Shown: positions 1 to 5,938, numbered from the stretch's first letter. The stretch: 5,973 nucleotides of DNA from Acinetobacter sp. (GCA_030152675.1 JASLIY010000043.1:1-5973); one strand, 5' to 3'. Numbers and translations: made by a program. The notes: a model not told the origin generated them from the sequence alone.

Positions 1-312
1 CTGCCAAGTCAATATGATCGTGGCTATTATCGTTGTAGCTCAGGGAGTATTTGCCCAGCGCGACCCCGTGTATGTGAGAAATGCAATGCCCCAAGTATCG
101 ATGAACGTGGCCTCAGTCGCTGCCAAAATCGCGACTGCCAACATCACATGCCGATCTGTATCCGCTGTGGTCGGCCAATGAAGTTACGCCAAGCTAAAAA
201 TGGCCCATTTTGGGGGTGCTCAGGCTATGCCTCACCGCAAGATCAGTGCAAAGAAACGCGACCTTATACGGCTGAGCCTGATGCTGAAGTCGAGTCGATG
301 GGCGTGGTTTAA
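1..312 (+). CDS. 3' end of a protein with tandem C4 zinc ribbons (helicase or topoisomerase-like tail), 5' truncated by window edge
   Basis: An open frame runs from the first base to a TAA at 310-312, giving 103 C-terminal residues of a longer protein. It is cysteine rich. Counting from the window edge, C25-x2-C28 with C41-x4-C46 forms one zinc ribbon, and C53-x2-C56 with C73-x9-C83 forms a second. The second has the pattern CxxCGRPM...KNGPFWGCSGY typical of the topoisomerase C4 zinc-finger family. C12 and C18 may end a third ribbon. Such ribbons bind DNA at the C-terminus of bacterial topoisomerase I and of some UvrD-like helicases and nucleases. The catalytic part lies outside the window, so I cannot say which; a UvrD-type helicase is my favoured guess. 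The gene converges on mopR and shows no functional link to phenol metabolism, so it probably marks the edge of the catabolic cluster. Confidence 0.82.
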   Translation: MPSQYDRGYYRCSSGSICPARPRVCEKCNAPSIDERGLSRCQNRDCQHHMPICIRCGRPMKLRQAKNGPFWGCSGYASPQDQCKETRPYTAEPDAEVESMGVV

Positions 313-344
313 GCGCCCAACACGGCTGAGTTAAACATGCCGTC

Positions 345-369
345 GCTTGCTCAATGACCTCAAGCAAGC
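345..369. terminator. Weak inverted repeat between convergent genes, possible bidirectional terminator
   Basis: GCTTGCT (345-351) and AGCAAGC (363-369) are perfect 7-base arms around an 11-base loop, lying in the 67-base gap between two convergent stop codons. The position suits a shared terminator. Neither strand has a run of T directly after the stem, so an intrinsic terminator is not well supported. A second, weaker pair, ACGGC/GCCGT (322-326 and 339-343), precedes it. Confidence 0.35.
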
Positions 370-379
370 AGTGCCTGTC

Positions 380-2059
380 CTATTCTGCTTGTTTCTTTAA
401 GCGATAATCCAAAGTAGCGCGACTCAGACCCAACATGCGTGCCGCTTCGGAGACATTTTGCTGGCTTTTTTCCATCGCCACTTGGATGATTTGCTGTTGA
501 TATTGATCCAGCGAAAAGCCCGGTGCAAATAAATCCTCGATCTGGGTGCTGGCAAGTGCCTGTTGTTGTGCTTGATCGCTGTCATTACGCTGCGGAAATA
601 AGGCGCTGAGTTTGATCTCCTGCTGATGTTCGGTCAGTAAGGTGGCACGCTCAAGCAGGTTCTCTAACTCACGAATATTGCCCGGCCAATCATAGCTCAT
701 CACATAACTCTTGGCGCGATCACTGAGCCCTTTCAAACTCTTGCCATACATATTTTCAAAGCGACTCAGAAAATGATTGATCAGCAGCGGGATATCCTCA
801 CGGCGCTCACGTAAAGGCGGAATGATCACGGGGAATATATTTAAACGATAAAATAAATCTGCCCGAAACCGCCCTGACTGTACGGCTTGAAAGAGATCTT
901 CGTTGGTGGCCGCCACAATACGCACATCGACCTTACGGGTATATTGATCACCAACACGCTCAAACTCCCCCTCTTGCAACATACGTAATAAGGCCGCTTG
1001 TGCACGCGGTGACAACTCGATCACTTCATCTAGAAAAATAGTACCCGAATGCGCCCGTTCAAACTTGCCCATTCGCGATTGGGTCGCACCGGTATAAGCG
1101 CCTTTTTCTACGCCAAACAACTCCGCCTCGATCAAATCCGGTGGAATACAGGCACAGTTCACCGCCACAAAAGGTTGTTCACGGCGTTGACTGGCTTGAT
1201 GAATTCCACGCGCAAAGGCTTCCTTACCCACGCCGGTTTCACCTTGTAACAGCACCGCGACCTTACTGCCCGCGGCTTTTTTCAACAGATCACAGACCTG
1301 ACGAAATGCTTGTGACTCACCCACCGAGCTAAACATGGTGTAGTCCGTCTCAGCTTGGGTATAGATGTTTTTTTTAAGTAAATTCAGCTCAGACTGTAAA
1401 GCGATGATCTCATCCGATACCGGATCAGGAGACATAAACTGAATCAACTCATCGGCATTTTCCCATTCCTTGAGGGGCTTTCCAACAATACGACAGTGCT
1501 CATCCCCCTGCGCCACGCAATGGGTCTCTTGGTAAATAATGGTTTGACCCATGACAAAACTGGTATAACCACAGGCATAACCGAGCAGCATCCAACAGGC
1601 AGGCTCATCTGACTTGCCAAAGTCATGAATATGCACTTCAGCTTCAAAGGAATTGTGCCAGTCAAAGTCAGCATAAAACTGTTTTTGCTCACAACTGAGC
1701 CGTAGTTCGTTGACCTCAACCTGCACCATACCTCGAATACCGTGCATTTGCGGGCCTGCCATAAAGGCCTCTTCCTCGGTCATATTGGGACGCAGCTTGG
1801 ACGTCACCTCGGCATCTCGCATACCCGCTTGATAACCACAACGAATAAAAAAGCGCTTGGTGCGTTGCCACCCCAACATCAAATAAAGGTCTTTACGCAA
1901 ATAGCCCAAGATACTGGTGTGCATCAACAGCATACGGTTTTCTTCAAACCAAATTTGTCCACGCTGTGCATCGAAGTGAATATTGTCGAGTAAATCTTGT
2001 ATGGCTTTATTGTGATCTAACACATGCTTATAGAGTTTTACATCCTTGGCTTGAGGCAT
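380..2059 (-). CDS. mopR: MopR, phenol-sensing sigma-54-dependent transcriptional activator (NtrC/XylR/DmpR family)
   Basis: This 559-residue activator switches on the phenol hydroxylase operon when it binds phenol. The N-terminal sensor (about 1-205, XylR_N plus V4R) carries the MopR phenol-pocket residues H106 and W134 and the zinc ligands C155, E178, C181 and C189, all at the numbering known for Acinetobacter MopR. A linker (about 206-242) leads to the AAA+ sigma-54 interaction domain. That domain has Walker A GETGVGKE at 273-280, the sigma-54 contact loop as GAYTGA at 320-325, Walker B IFLDE at 341-345 followed by the XylR-type VIELSP, and an RADLFYRLN segment at 399-407. A Fis-type helix-turn-helix (about 533-557, NVSEAARMLGLSRATLDYRL) ends the protein. 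The ATG at 2059 follows AAGG (2071-2074 on this strand) at a suitable distance, and two nearer upstream ATGs are out of frame. The stop is TAG. It is divergent from the operon it controls. The length and motifs are complete and I see no damage. Confidence 0.97.
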   Translation of the reverse strand: MPQAKDVKLYKHVLDHNKAIQDLLDNIHFDAQRGQIWFEENRMLLMHTSILGYLRKDLYLMLGWQRTKRFFIRCGYQAGMRDAEVTSKLRPNMTEEEAFMAGPQMHGIRGMVQVEVNELRLSCEQKQFYADFDWHNSFEAEVHIHDFGKSDEPACWMLLGYACGYTSFVMGQTIIYQETHCVAQGDEHCRIVGKPLKEWENADELIQFMSPDPVSDEIIALQSELNLLKKNIYTQAETDYTMFSSVGESQAFRQVCDLLKKAAGSKVAVLLQGETGVGKEAFARGIHQASQRREQPFVAVNCACIPPDLIEAELFGVEKGAYTGATQSRMGKFERAHSGTIFLDEVIELSPRAQAALLRMLQEGEFERVGDQYTRKVDVRIVAATNEDLFQAVQSGRFRADLFYRLNIFPVIIPPLRERREDIPLLINHFLSRFENMYGKSLKGLSDRAKSYVMSYDWPGNIRELENLLERATLLTEHQQEIKLSALFPQRNDSDQAQQQALASTQIEDLFAPGFSLDQYQQQIIQVAMEKSQQNVSEAARMLGLSRATLDYRLKKQAE

Positions 2060-2180
2060 GGTTCATCCATCCTTGGCGAATATCGAATAAGGTCTGTAAC
2101 GCAAGTTCAATCGCCTACAGACTTCACTCATACTAACCAATTCCGACCAAATGAGTAGAGTACCTTATTCAAATAACTTT

Positions 2181-2195
2181 ATACCTTTAAGGTAT
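2181..2195. promoter_or_regulatory. Palindrome upstream of mopR, candidate operator or promoter element
   Basis: ATACCTT and AAGGTAT form perfect 7-base arms around a single central T, about 125 bases upstream of the mopR start. On the minus strand its end supplies a TATAAA hexamer that could be a -10 element for mopR. It does not resemble the MopR UAS dyads, so if it is an operator it belongs to another protein. The function is inferred from symmetry and place only. Confidence 0.35.
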
Positions 2196-2288
2196 TTAAA
2201 AAACAGGCCTCTTACCACGCGTTGTTTTGTCTACCTCACCTACTGCAACACGCGCCGCAGCAGCTTGTGGTATACAAGCGCGGAACAA

Positions 2289-2304
2289 TTCATCATTTGA
2301 TGAA
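2289..2304. promoter_or_regulatory. UAS1, candidate distal MopR binding dyad
   Basis: TTCATCATTTGATGAA is a 16-base dyad with perfect 7-base arms. It matches the XylR/DmpR-class UAS dyad TTGATCAATTGATCAA (recalled from the family) at 13 of 16 positions. Its centre lies about 151 bases upstream of the transcription start predicted from the sigma-54 promoter, a normal distance for this activator class. Confidence 0.78.
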
Positions 2305-2321
2305 TTACAGCATTTTTAAAC

Positions 2322-2337
2322 TTCATCAAATCATGAA
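2322..2337. promoter_or_regulatory. UAS2, candidate proximal MopR binding dyad
   Basis: TTCATCAAATCATGAA is a 16-base dyad with one imperfect pair in its 7-base arms. It matches the XylR/DmpR-class dyad at 12 of 16 positions and shares its left half with UAS1. The two centres are 33 bases apart, close to three helical turns, so dimers on both would lie on the same DNA face, as needed for hexamer assembly. Confidence 0.75.
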
Positions 2338-2401
2338 CTTCAGTTGTGTTTGCTCAACAACAATTAAAAAATAACAGGTGAATTTTAATTTTAAATATAA
2401 A

Positions 2402-2414
2402 TATCAGCAACTTA
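2402..2414 (+). promoter_or_regulatory. Possible IHF site between UAS and promoter
   Basis: TATCAGCAACTTA fits the IHF core WATCAANNNNTTR at all positions but one, next to an A+T-rich tract on its upstream side (about 2361-2400). IHF bending between UAS and promoter is known for the related Pu and Po promoters. This site lies rather close to the -24 box, so it is tentative. Confidence 0.35.
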
Positions 2415-2421
2415 TAAAAGT

Positions 2422-2437
2422 TGGCACGACTTTTGGA
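2422..2437 (+). promoter_or_regulatory. Sigma-54 (-24/-12) promoter of the mop operon, with GG at -12
   Basis: TGGCACG at 2422-2428, followed after four bases by TTGGA (2433-2437), gives GG-N10-GG. The -24 box is a perfect consensus. The -12 box has TTGG where TTGC is normal. Transcription should begin near 2448, leaving a leader of about 123 bases before mopK. The two UAS dyads upstream and the divergent sigma-54 activator gene support the call. Confidence 0.82.
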
Positions 2438-2557
2438 ATATATCAAGCATACGCAAGGTTGCGTCACTGAGCCCACTGCATCGCGCAGCAACAGCGCTTC
2501 AGTTTTAACTCTGTCGTGATAGAGACCGCGTTGTAGCGACAAAGTGAAGAGAGACAA

Positions 2558-2561
2558 AAGG
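2558..2561 (+). promoter_or_regulatory. mopK ribosome binding site
   Basis: AAGG at 2558-2561 ends nine bases before the ATG at 2571. It abuts the in-frame ATG at 2562 with no spacer, so it favours 2571 as the start. Confidence 0.6.
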
Positions 2562-2570
2562 ATGAGCAGC

Positions 2571-2870
2571 ATGACAAATACAACAGCAGCACTCAAACCC
2601 GATCAGCTGACCAAATATATCCGGATTACCGGTGATCGTGATGCGCAGTTTATCGAGTTTGACTTTGCGATTCATGACCCAACGCTGTTTGTGGAGTTGG
2701 TCTTACCCAAAGATGCATTTCAACATTTCTGTGAAATCAACCAAGTCATCGAAATGACCGCAGCCCAGCAAGCATGGAACGACGCCCAAGAGGACAAGTG
2801 GCGTTATGGCATTGAGCCCACAGTACTCAGCAATGTACGTCACCTTGCTGATCAAGAAGATCAATCTTAA
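2571..2870 (+). CDS. mopK: MopK, phenol hydroxylase assembly/activation protein (DmpK, P0 family)
   Basis: This is the first gene of the operon, 99 residues from the ATG at 2571. Members of this family (DmpK; phenol hydroxylase subunit) are small proteins encoded first in the cluster. They are needed for an active oxygenase in the cell but are not part of the catalytic turnover, and a role in assembly or metal loading of the oxygenase is the usual proposal. The core with TKYIRITGDRD and FIEFDFAIHDP, the ending TVLSNVRHLAD, the acidic character, the size (DmpK is about 92) and the first place in the operon fit. Starts at 2562 (ATG) and 2544 (GTG) are in frame and would add 3 or 9 residues. I chose 2571 because AAGG lies at a proper distance only from it. 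The mopL start follows 14 bases after the stop. Confidence 0.9.
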   Translation: MTNTTAALKPDQLTKYIRITGDRDAQFIEFDFAIHDPTLFVELVLPKDAFQHFCEINQVIEMTAAQQAWNDAQEDKWRYGIEPTVLSNVRHLADQEDQS

Positions 2871-2884
2871 ATAAGGAGATCAAG

Positions 2885-3886
2885 ATGACTTTAGAAATTA
2901 AAACCTCCAATATCGAGCCGATCCGCCAGACCTATGCCTATATCGAACGTCGATTTGGCAACAAACCCGCGACGCGCTACCAAGAAGTCAGTTTTGATGT
3001 TCAAGGGACAGAAAACTTTCATTATCGTCCACTCTGGAAGCCAGACAAGACCCTGAATGACAAGACCCATACCGCACTGGCCATGCAAGACTGGTATGTG
3101 CTCAAAGACCCGCGCCAATTTTATTACGGTGCTTATGTACAACATCGTGCCCGTCTACAAGACACTGCCGAAAGTAATTATGCCTTCTTTGAAAAACGCG
3201 GCTTGGTGGACAACTTAAGCGAACAAGCCAAAGTCAAAATCATCCAGTGCTTACTGCCATTTCGCTATGTCGAGCAAACCGCGAATTTACATATGATGTC
3301 AGGCAGTGCCTATGGTTATGGCACGGTGATTACCCAAGCCTGTATCTTTGCGGCCATGGACCGTCTCGGTATGGCGCAATACCTGTCTCGCATTGGCCTG
3401 ATGATCGACGGCAACACTGGCGAGTCGTTGCAACAAGCCAAACAAGTCTGGATGGATGATCCCGCATGGCAGCCGATGCGTCGCCTCTGCGAAGAAAGTC
3501 TGCTCGAACAAGACTGGTTCAAATTGTTTTTATTACAAAATTTGCTCATCGACAGCATGATGCAAAGCATGGTCTACGGCCAATTCGATCAGTGGTTGGT
3601 GGACAATGGCGCACGGGATGTGGCCATGTTGACCGAGTTTATGCAGGACTGTTTAAACGATCTTCGTCGTTGGAATGACACCGTGTTTAAAACAGCCGCC
3701 GCTGAATCTGAGGCCAATACCGCACTGATTCAAGACTGGCTGGCTGAACTAAGCCCTCAAGTCAAAGCAGCGTTTATCAGCTGGTCAAGTGCTGCACTTG
3801 AAGATGCCGATATCGATTCGGCAATGGCGTTAATCGCAGAGCGTTGTAAAAAAGCAGGCTTTAGCCTCAACGCAGATGCGGCATAA
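2885..3886 (+). CDS. mopL: MopL, phenol hydroxylase beta subunit (DmpL, P1)
   Basis: This 333-residue protein is the structural beta subunit of the (alpha-beta-gamma)2 phenol hydroxylase oxygenase in the cytoplasm. It belongs to the ferritin-like subunits of bacterial multicomponent monooxygenases but lacks the paired ExxH diiron motifs, as expected for a beta subunit. Family-like segments include RQTYAYIERRFGNKPATRYQE near the N-terminus, FHYRPLWKPD, the DWYVLKDPRQFYYGAYVQHRA region and EQTANLHMMSGSAYGYG in the middle. The length is close to DmpL (about 331). Its ATG has a strong AAGGAG (2873-2878) six bases upstream. It follows mopK by 14 bases and precedes mopM by 10, which suggests coupled translation. 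The TAA stop overlaps the mopM ribosome binding site. Confidence 0.95.
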   Translation: MTLEIKTSNIEPIRQTYAYIERRFGNKPATRYQEVSFDVQGTENFHYRPLWKPDKTLNDKTHTALAMQDWYVLKDPRQFYYGAYVQHRARLQDTAESNYAFFEKRGLVDNLSEQAKVKIIQCLLPFRYVEQTANLHMMSGSAYGYGTVITQACIFAAMDRLGMAQYLSRIGLMIDGNTGESLQQAKQVWMDDPAWQPMRRLCEESLLEQDWFKLFLLQNLLIDSMMQSMVYGQFDQWLVDNGARDVAMLTEFMQDCLNDLRRWNDTVFKTAAAESEANTALIQDWLAELSPQVKAAFISWSSAALEDADIDSAMALIAERCKKAGFSLNADAA

Positions 3887-3890
3887 GGAG
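3885..3890 (+). promoter_or_regulatory. mopM ribosome binding site overlapping the mopL stop
   Basis: AAGGAG begins inside the mopL TAA and sits six bases before the ATG at 3897. It decides that start over the in-frame ATG at 3876, which lies upstream of it inside mopL. The spacing copies that at mopL. Confidence 0.85.
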
Positions 3891-3896
3891 ATCATC

Positions 3897-4178
3897 ATGA
3901 GCACTCAATCAAGTTCTAAAGTGTATTTGGCACTGCAAGATAACGATACCTCGCGCTACATCATTGAAGCGATCGAAGAAGACAACCCAGAGGCCACCAT
4001 TCAATACCTACCGGCGATGATTCGAGTGGAAAGTGAAGGCCGTTTGGTGGTTCGCGCAGAAACAGTCTCTGAAAAACTCGGTCAAGATTGGGATATCCAA
4101 GCGCTACAACTCAACATGATCACCCTCGGTGGCAACGTCGAAGAAGATGACGATAGCTTTACCCTGATGTGGAACTAG
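3897..4178 (+). CDS. mopM: MopM, phenol hydroxylase regulatory/effector protein (DmpM, P2; MmoB family)
   Basis: This 93-residue acidic protein is the cofactor-free coupling protein of the phenol hydroxylase. Family members (DmpM, MmoB) bind the oxygenase near the diiron pocket, tune its redox and substrate access, and raise turnover. The visible family features are VYLALQDNDTSRYIIEAI near the N-terminus, IRVESEGRLVVRAE in the middle, and the GQDWDIQALQLNMITLGG segment near the C-terminus. There is no cysteine or metal motif. DmpM is 90 residues. I chose ATG 3897 rather than 3876 because a strong AAGGAG stands six bases before it. The start lies 10 bases after the mopL stop. The stop is TAG, and the gap to mopN widens to 77 bases. 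Confidence 0.95.
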   Translation: MSTQSSSKVYLALQDNDTSRYIIEAIEEDNPEATIQYLPAMIRVESEGRLVVRAETVSEKLGQDWDIQALQLNMITLGGNVEEDDDSFTLMWN

Positions 4179-4191
4179 ACCGCGATCTGGA

Positions 4192-4223
4192 CCGATTTTA
4201 GATATCAATGGAAGAAAAATCGG
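4192..4223 (+). repeat. Inverted repeat in the mopM-mopN gap
   Basis: CCGATTTT (4192-4199) and AAAATCGG (4216-4223) are perfect 8-base arms around a 16-base loop, in the 77-base gap before mopN. No T run follows, so it is not a typical terminator, and mopN continues on the same strand. It could be an RNA processing or stability element. The in-frame ATG at 4208 lies in its loop, without a ribosome binding site. Confidence 0.5.
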
Positions 4224-4242
4224 ATCATGTCAACATATTGAA

Positions 4243-4248
4243 AAGGAT
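4243..4248 (+). promoter_or_regulatory. mopN ribosome binding site
   Basis: AAGGAT sits seven bases before the ATG at 4256. The longer in-frame start at 4208 has no purine-rich box upstream, and its extra 16 residues lie over the gap hairpin, so 4256 is taken as the start. Confidence 0.8.
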
Positions 4249-4255
4249 ACTCAAG

Positions 4256-5794
4256 ATGAATAGTCCAGCAAAAGCCAATACCAAGACTGCAACAAAAAAA
4301 ATGAATGCCAAAGATCGCTATCGCATCCTCAGCCGCGATCTGGACTGGGACTTCTCCTATGTGGATCGCAAAGACGCCTTCCCCTATGAAGAATTTGAAG
4401 GCATTAAGATCACCGACTGGTCAAAATGGGAAGATCCATTTCGCCTCACCATGGATTCGTATTGGAAATACCAAGCGGAAAAAGAGAAAAAACTCTACGC
4501 TATTTTTGATGCCTTTGCCCAAAACAACGGCCAGATGAACGTCTCCAATGAACGTTACCTCAATGCCATTAAACTGTTTTTAACTGCGGTGACACCGCTT
4601 GAATACCAAGCCTACCAAGGCTATGCCCATGTCGGTCGTCAGTTCAGTGGTATCGGTGCACGTATCGCATCACAAATGCAATCCATCGATGAACTGCGTC
4701 ATGTGCAAACCCAAATCCATGCCATGAGCCATTACAACAAGTTCTTTGATGGCTTCCAAGATTGGGCACATATGCATGATCGGGTATGGTATTTATCGGT
4801 ACCGAAGTCTTTCTTTGAAGATGCCCGCTCAGCAGGACCTTTTGAGTTTTTATTGGCGATCAGTTTTGCCTTTGAATACGTACTGACCAACTTATTGTTT
4901 GTGCCATTTATGTCGGGTGCCGCGTATAACGGCGATATGGCCACCGTGACCTTTGGCTTTAGTGCACAGTCTGATGAAGCGCGTCATATGACCTTGGGAC
5001 TTGAAATCGTCAAATTCTTACTCGAACAACACGAAGACAACGTGCCAATCGTCCAAGAATGGATCGACAAATGGTTCTGGCGTGGTACTCGCCTGCTCTC
5101 CATTGTCGGCATGATGATGGACTATATGCTGCCGAACAAAGTCATGTCATGGAAAGAAGCATGGGAAGTGTATTTTGAACAAGCAGGCGGCGCTTTGTTT
5201 AAGGACCTCAGTCGCTACGGCATCCGCATGCCGAAGTATTCTGAAGTGATCAGCAAAGAAAAAGAGCATGTCTCGCATCAAGCGTGGTGGATTTTCTATA
5301 ACTTTGGTCATGCGGCAGGCTTCCACACGTGGATTCCCACCGATGAGGAAATGGATTGGTTATCTGAAAAATACCCAGATACCTTCGACAAATACTATCG
5401 CCCACGTTGGGAAATGGCACGCAAACTCGAGGCTGAAGGCAAACGCTTCTACTCAGATGGCTTACCGCAATTGTGTCAGATCTGTCAGATTCCAATGACC
5501 TTTACTGAAATGGACGGTGATCCGACGATGTTTAGCTATCGCGACAGCATCTACCAAGGTGAGCGTTATCACACCTGTTCCGATGGCTGTCATGACATCT
5601 TTGAACGTGAACCAGAAAAATATGTCCAAGCCTGGATGCCCGTGAACCAAATCTTACAAGGCAACTGTGGCGGTCCAGACCTCGAAAGTATCTTGCGTGA
5701 CTACTACAACATCAATGTCGGCGCTGACAATATGGATATCGAAGGTTCACCCGACCAACAACTTTGGAACACATGGAAAGGCATGTCTGGCTAA
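4256..5794 (+). CDS. mopN: MopN, phenol hydroxylase alpha subunit with diiron centre (DmpN, P3)
   Basis: This 512-residue protein is the catalytic subunit. It uses a carboxylate-bridged diiron centre and O2 to hydroxylate phenol to catechol. The six ligands are all present: E116 (TPLEYQAYQ), E146 and H149 (DELRH), E207 (AFEYVL), E241 and H244 (DEARH). Their spacing is the same as in the structurally known phenol hydroxylase of Pseudomonas OX1 with an offset of nine. A C-terminal TRASH/YHS-like zinc site follows, CQIC at 407-410 and CSDGC at 441-445, as in that enzyme. The length is near DmpN (about 517). The first 20 residues (SPAKANTKTATKK) are lysine-rich and low in complexity. ATG 4256 is chosen for its ribosome binding site. 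It is the largest gene of the operon and is flanked by gaps of 77 and 158 bases. Confidence 0.97.
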   Translation: MNSPAKANTKTATKKMNAKDRYRILSRDLDWDFSYVDRKDAFPYEEFEGIKITDWSKWEDPFRLTMDSYWKYQAEKEKKLYAIFDAFAQNNGQMNVSNERYLNAIKLFLTAVTPLEYQAYQGYAHVGRQFSGIGARIASQMQSIDELRHVQTQIHAMSHYNKFFDGFQDWAHMHDRVWYLSVPKSFFEDARSAGPFEFLLAISFAFEYVLTNLLFVPFMSGAAYNGDMATVTFGFSAQSDEARHMTLGLEIVKFLLEQHEDNVPIVQEWIDKWFWRGTRLLSIVGMMMDYMLPNKVMSWKEAWEVYFEQAGGALFKDLSRYGIRMPKYSEVISKEKEHVSHQAWWIFYNFGHAAGFHTWIPTDEEMDWLSEKYPDTFDKYYRPRWEMARKLEAEGKRFYSDGLPQLCQICQIPMTFTEMDGDPTMFSYRDSIYQGERYHTCSDGCHDIFEREPEKYVQAWMPVNQILQGNCGGPDLESILRDYYNINVGADNMDIEGSPDQQLWNTWKGMSG

Positions 5795-5814
5795 ACCGCA
5801 TTGCTCACAACGAC

Positions 5815-5841
5815 TCGGCAGGATACTGCTGTCGGCAGGAT
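5815..5841 (+). repeat. 10-base direct repeat in the mopN-mopO gap
   Basis: TCGGCAGGAT occurs at 5815-5824 and again at 5832-5841, a period of 17 bases, shortly after the mopN stop. The first copy runs into the left arm of the larger inverted repeat. It may be a small duplication, and no function is evident. Confidence 0.5.
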
Positions 5842-5918
5842 CTGATCAGATTGATCAATCTCCATTGAGATCGATCAACATAAATCGATCGAAACAAACC
5901 ACATGCCAAGCAGTATCC
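5821..5918 (+). repeat. Nested inverted repeats in the mopN-mopO gap
   Basis: The outer arms GGATACTGCT (5821-5830) and AGCAGTATCC (5909-5918) are perfectly complementary. After a small internal loop GGCA (5834-5837) can pair with TGCC (5904-5907). Inside lies a second hairpin: TTGATCAATCTC (5851-5862), loop CATT, GAGATCGATCAA (5867-5878), with 11 of 12 pairs. Small GATC-centred palindromes (5841-5850, 5849-5860, 5869-5876, 5885-5892) cluster there. No T run follows, so a strong intrinsic terminator is unlikely. A processing, mRNA-stability or attenuation element inside the operon is possible. Confidence 0.6.
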
Positions 5919-5938
5919 AGACTTAAGCCAAAAGATAT

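Larger units (their letters stand above)
2060..2570. other. Divergent mopR-mopK control region
   Basis: About 510 bases separate the two start codons, with no convincing gene. Reading toward mopK it holds a palindrome near the mopR side (2181-2195), a short dyad with arms GCTTGT/ACAAGC (2263-2268 and 2274-2279), two UAS-like dyads (2289-2337), a very A+T-rich stretch (about 2361-2420) suited to bending, a possible IHF site, the sigma-54 promoter (2422-2437) and a leader of about 120 bases. For mopR I found no good sigma-70 promoter. The best -10-like hexamer on the minus strand is TATAAA inside the 2181-2195 palindrome area, but its -35 match at 17 bases is poor. Confidence 0.8.

Noticed and set aside
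2544..2570. Longer mopK from GTG 2544 or ATG 2562
   Set aside because: AAGG is correctly spaced only for ATG 2571. The ATG at 2562 abuts it, and GTG 2544 has no clear box. The 2562 start is not fully excluded.
2354..2596. Minus-strand ORF of 80 codons across the mopK promoter
   Set aside because: It overlaps the sigma-54 promoter, the leader and the mopK start, its product resembles nothing I recognise, and no ribosome binding site is evident.
4208..4255. Upstream in-frame extension of mopN by 16 codons
   Set aside because: The ATG at 4208 has no ribosome binding site and lies in a hairpin loop, while 4256 has AAGGAT at seven bases and gives a family-like length.
4180..4345. 13-base direct repeat CCGCGATCTGGAC at 4180-4192 and 4333-4345
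   Set aside because: One copy codes for the conserved SRDLDW part of mopN and the flanks do not match. A 13-base match in 6 kb is not surprising by chance.
5894..5910. Sigma-54-like sequence on the minus strand in the N-O gap (TTGGCATGTGGTTTGT)
   Set aside because: It deviates in both boxes (TGGCAT and GT at -12) and would point antisense into mopN, with no other support.
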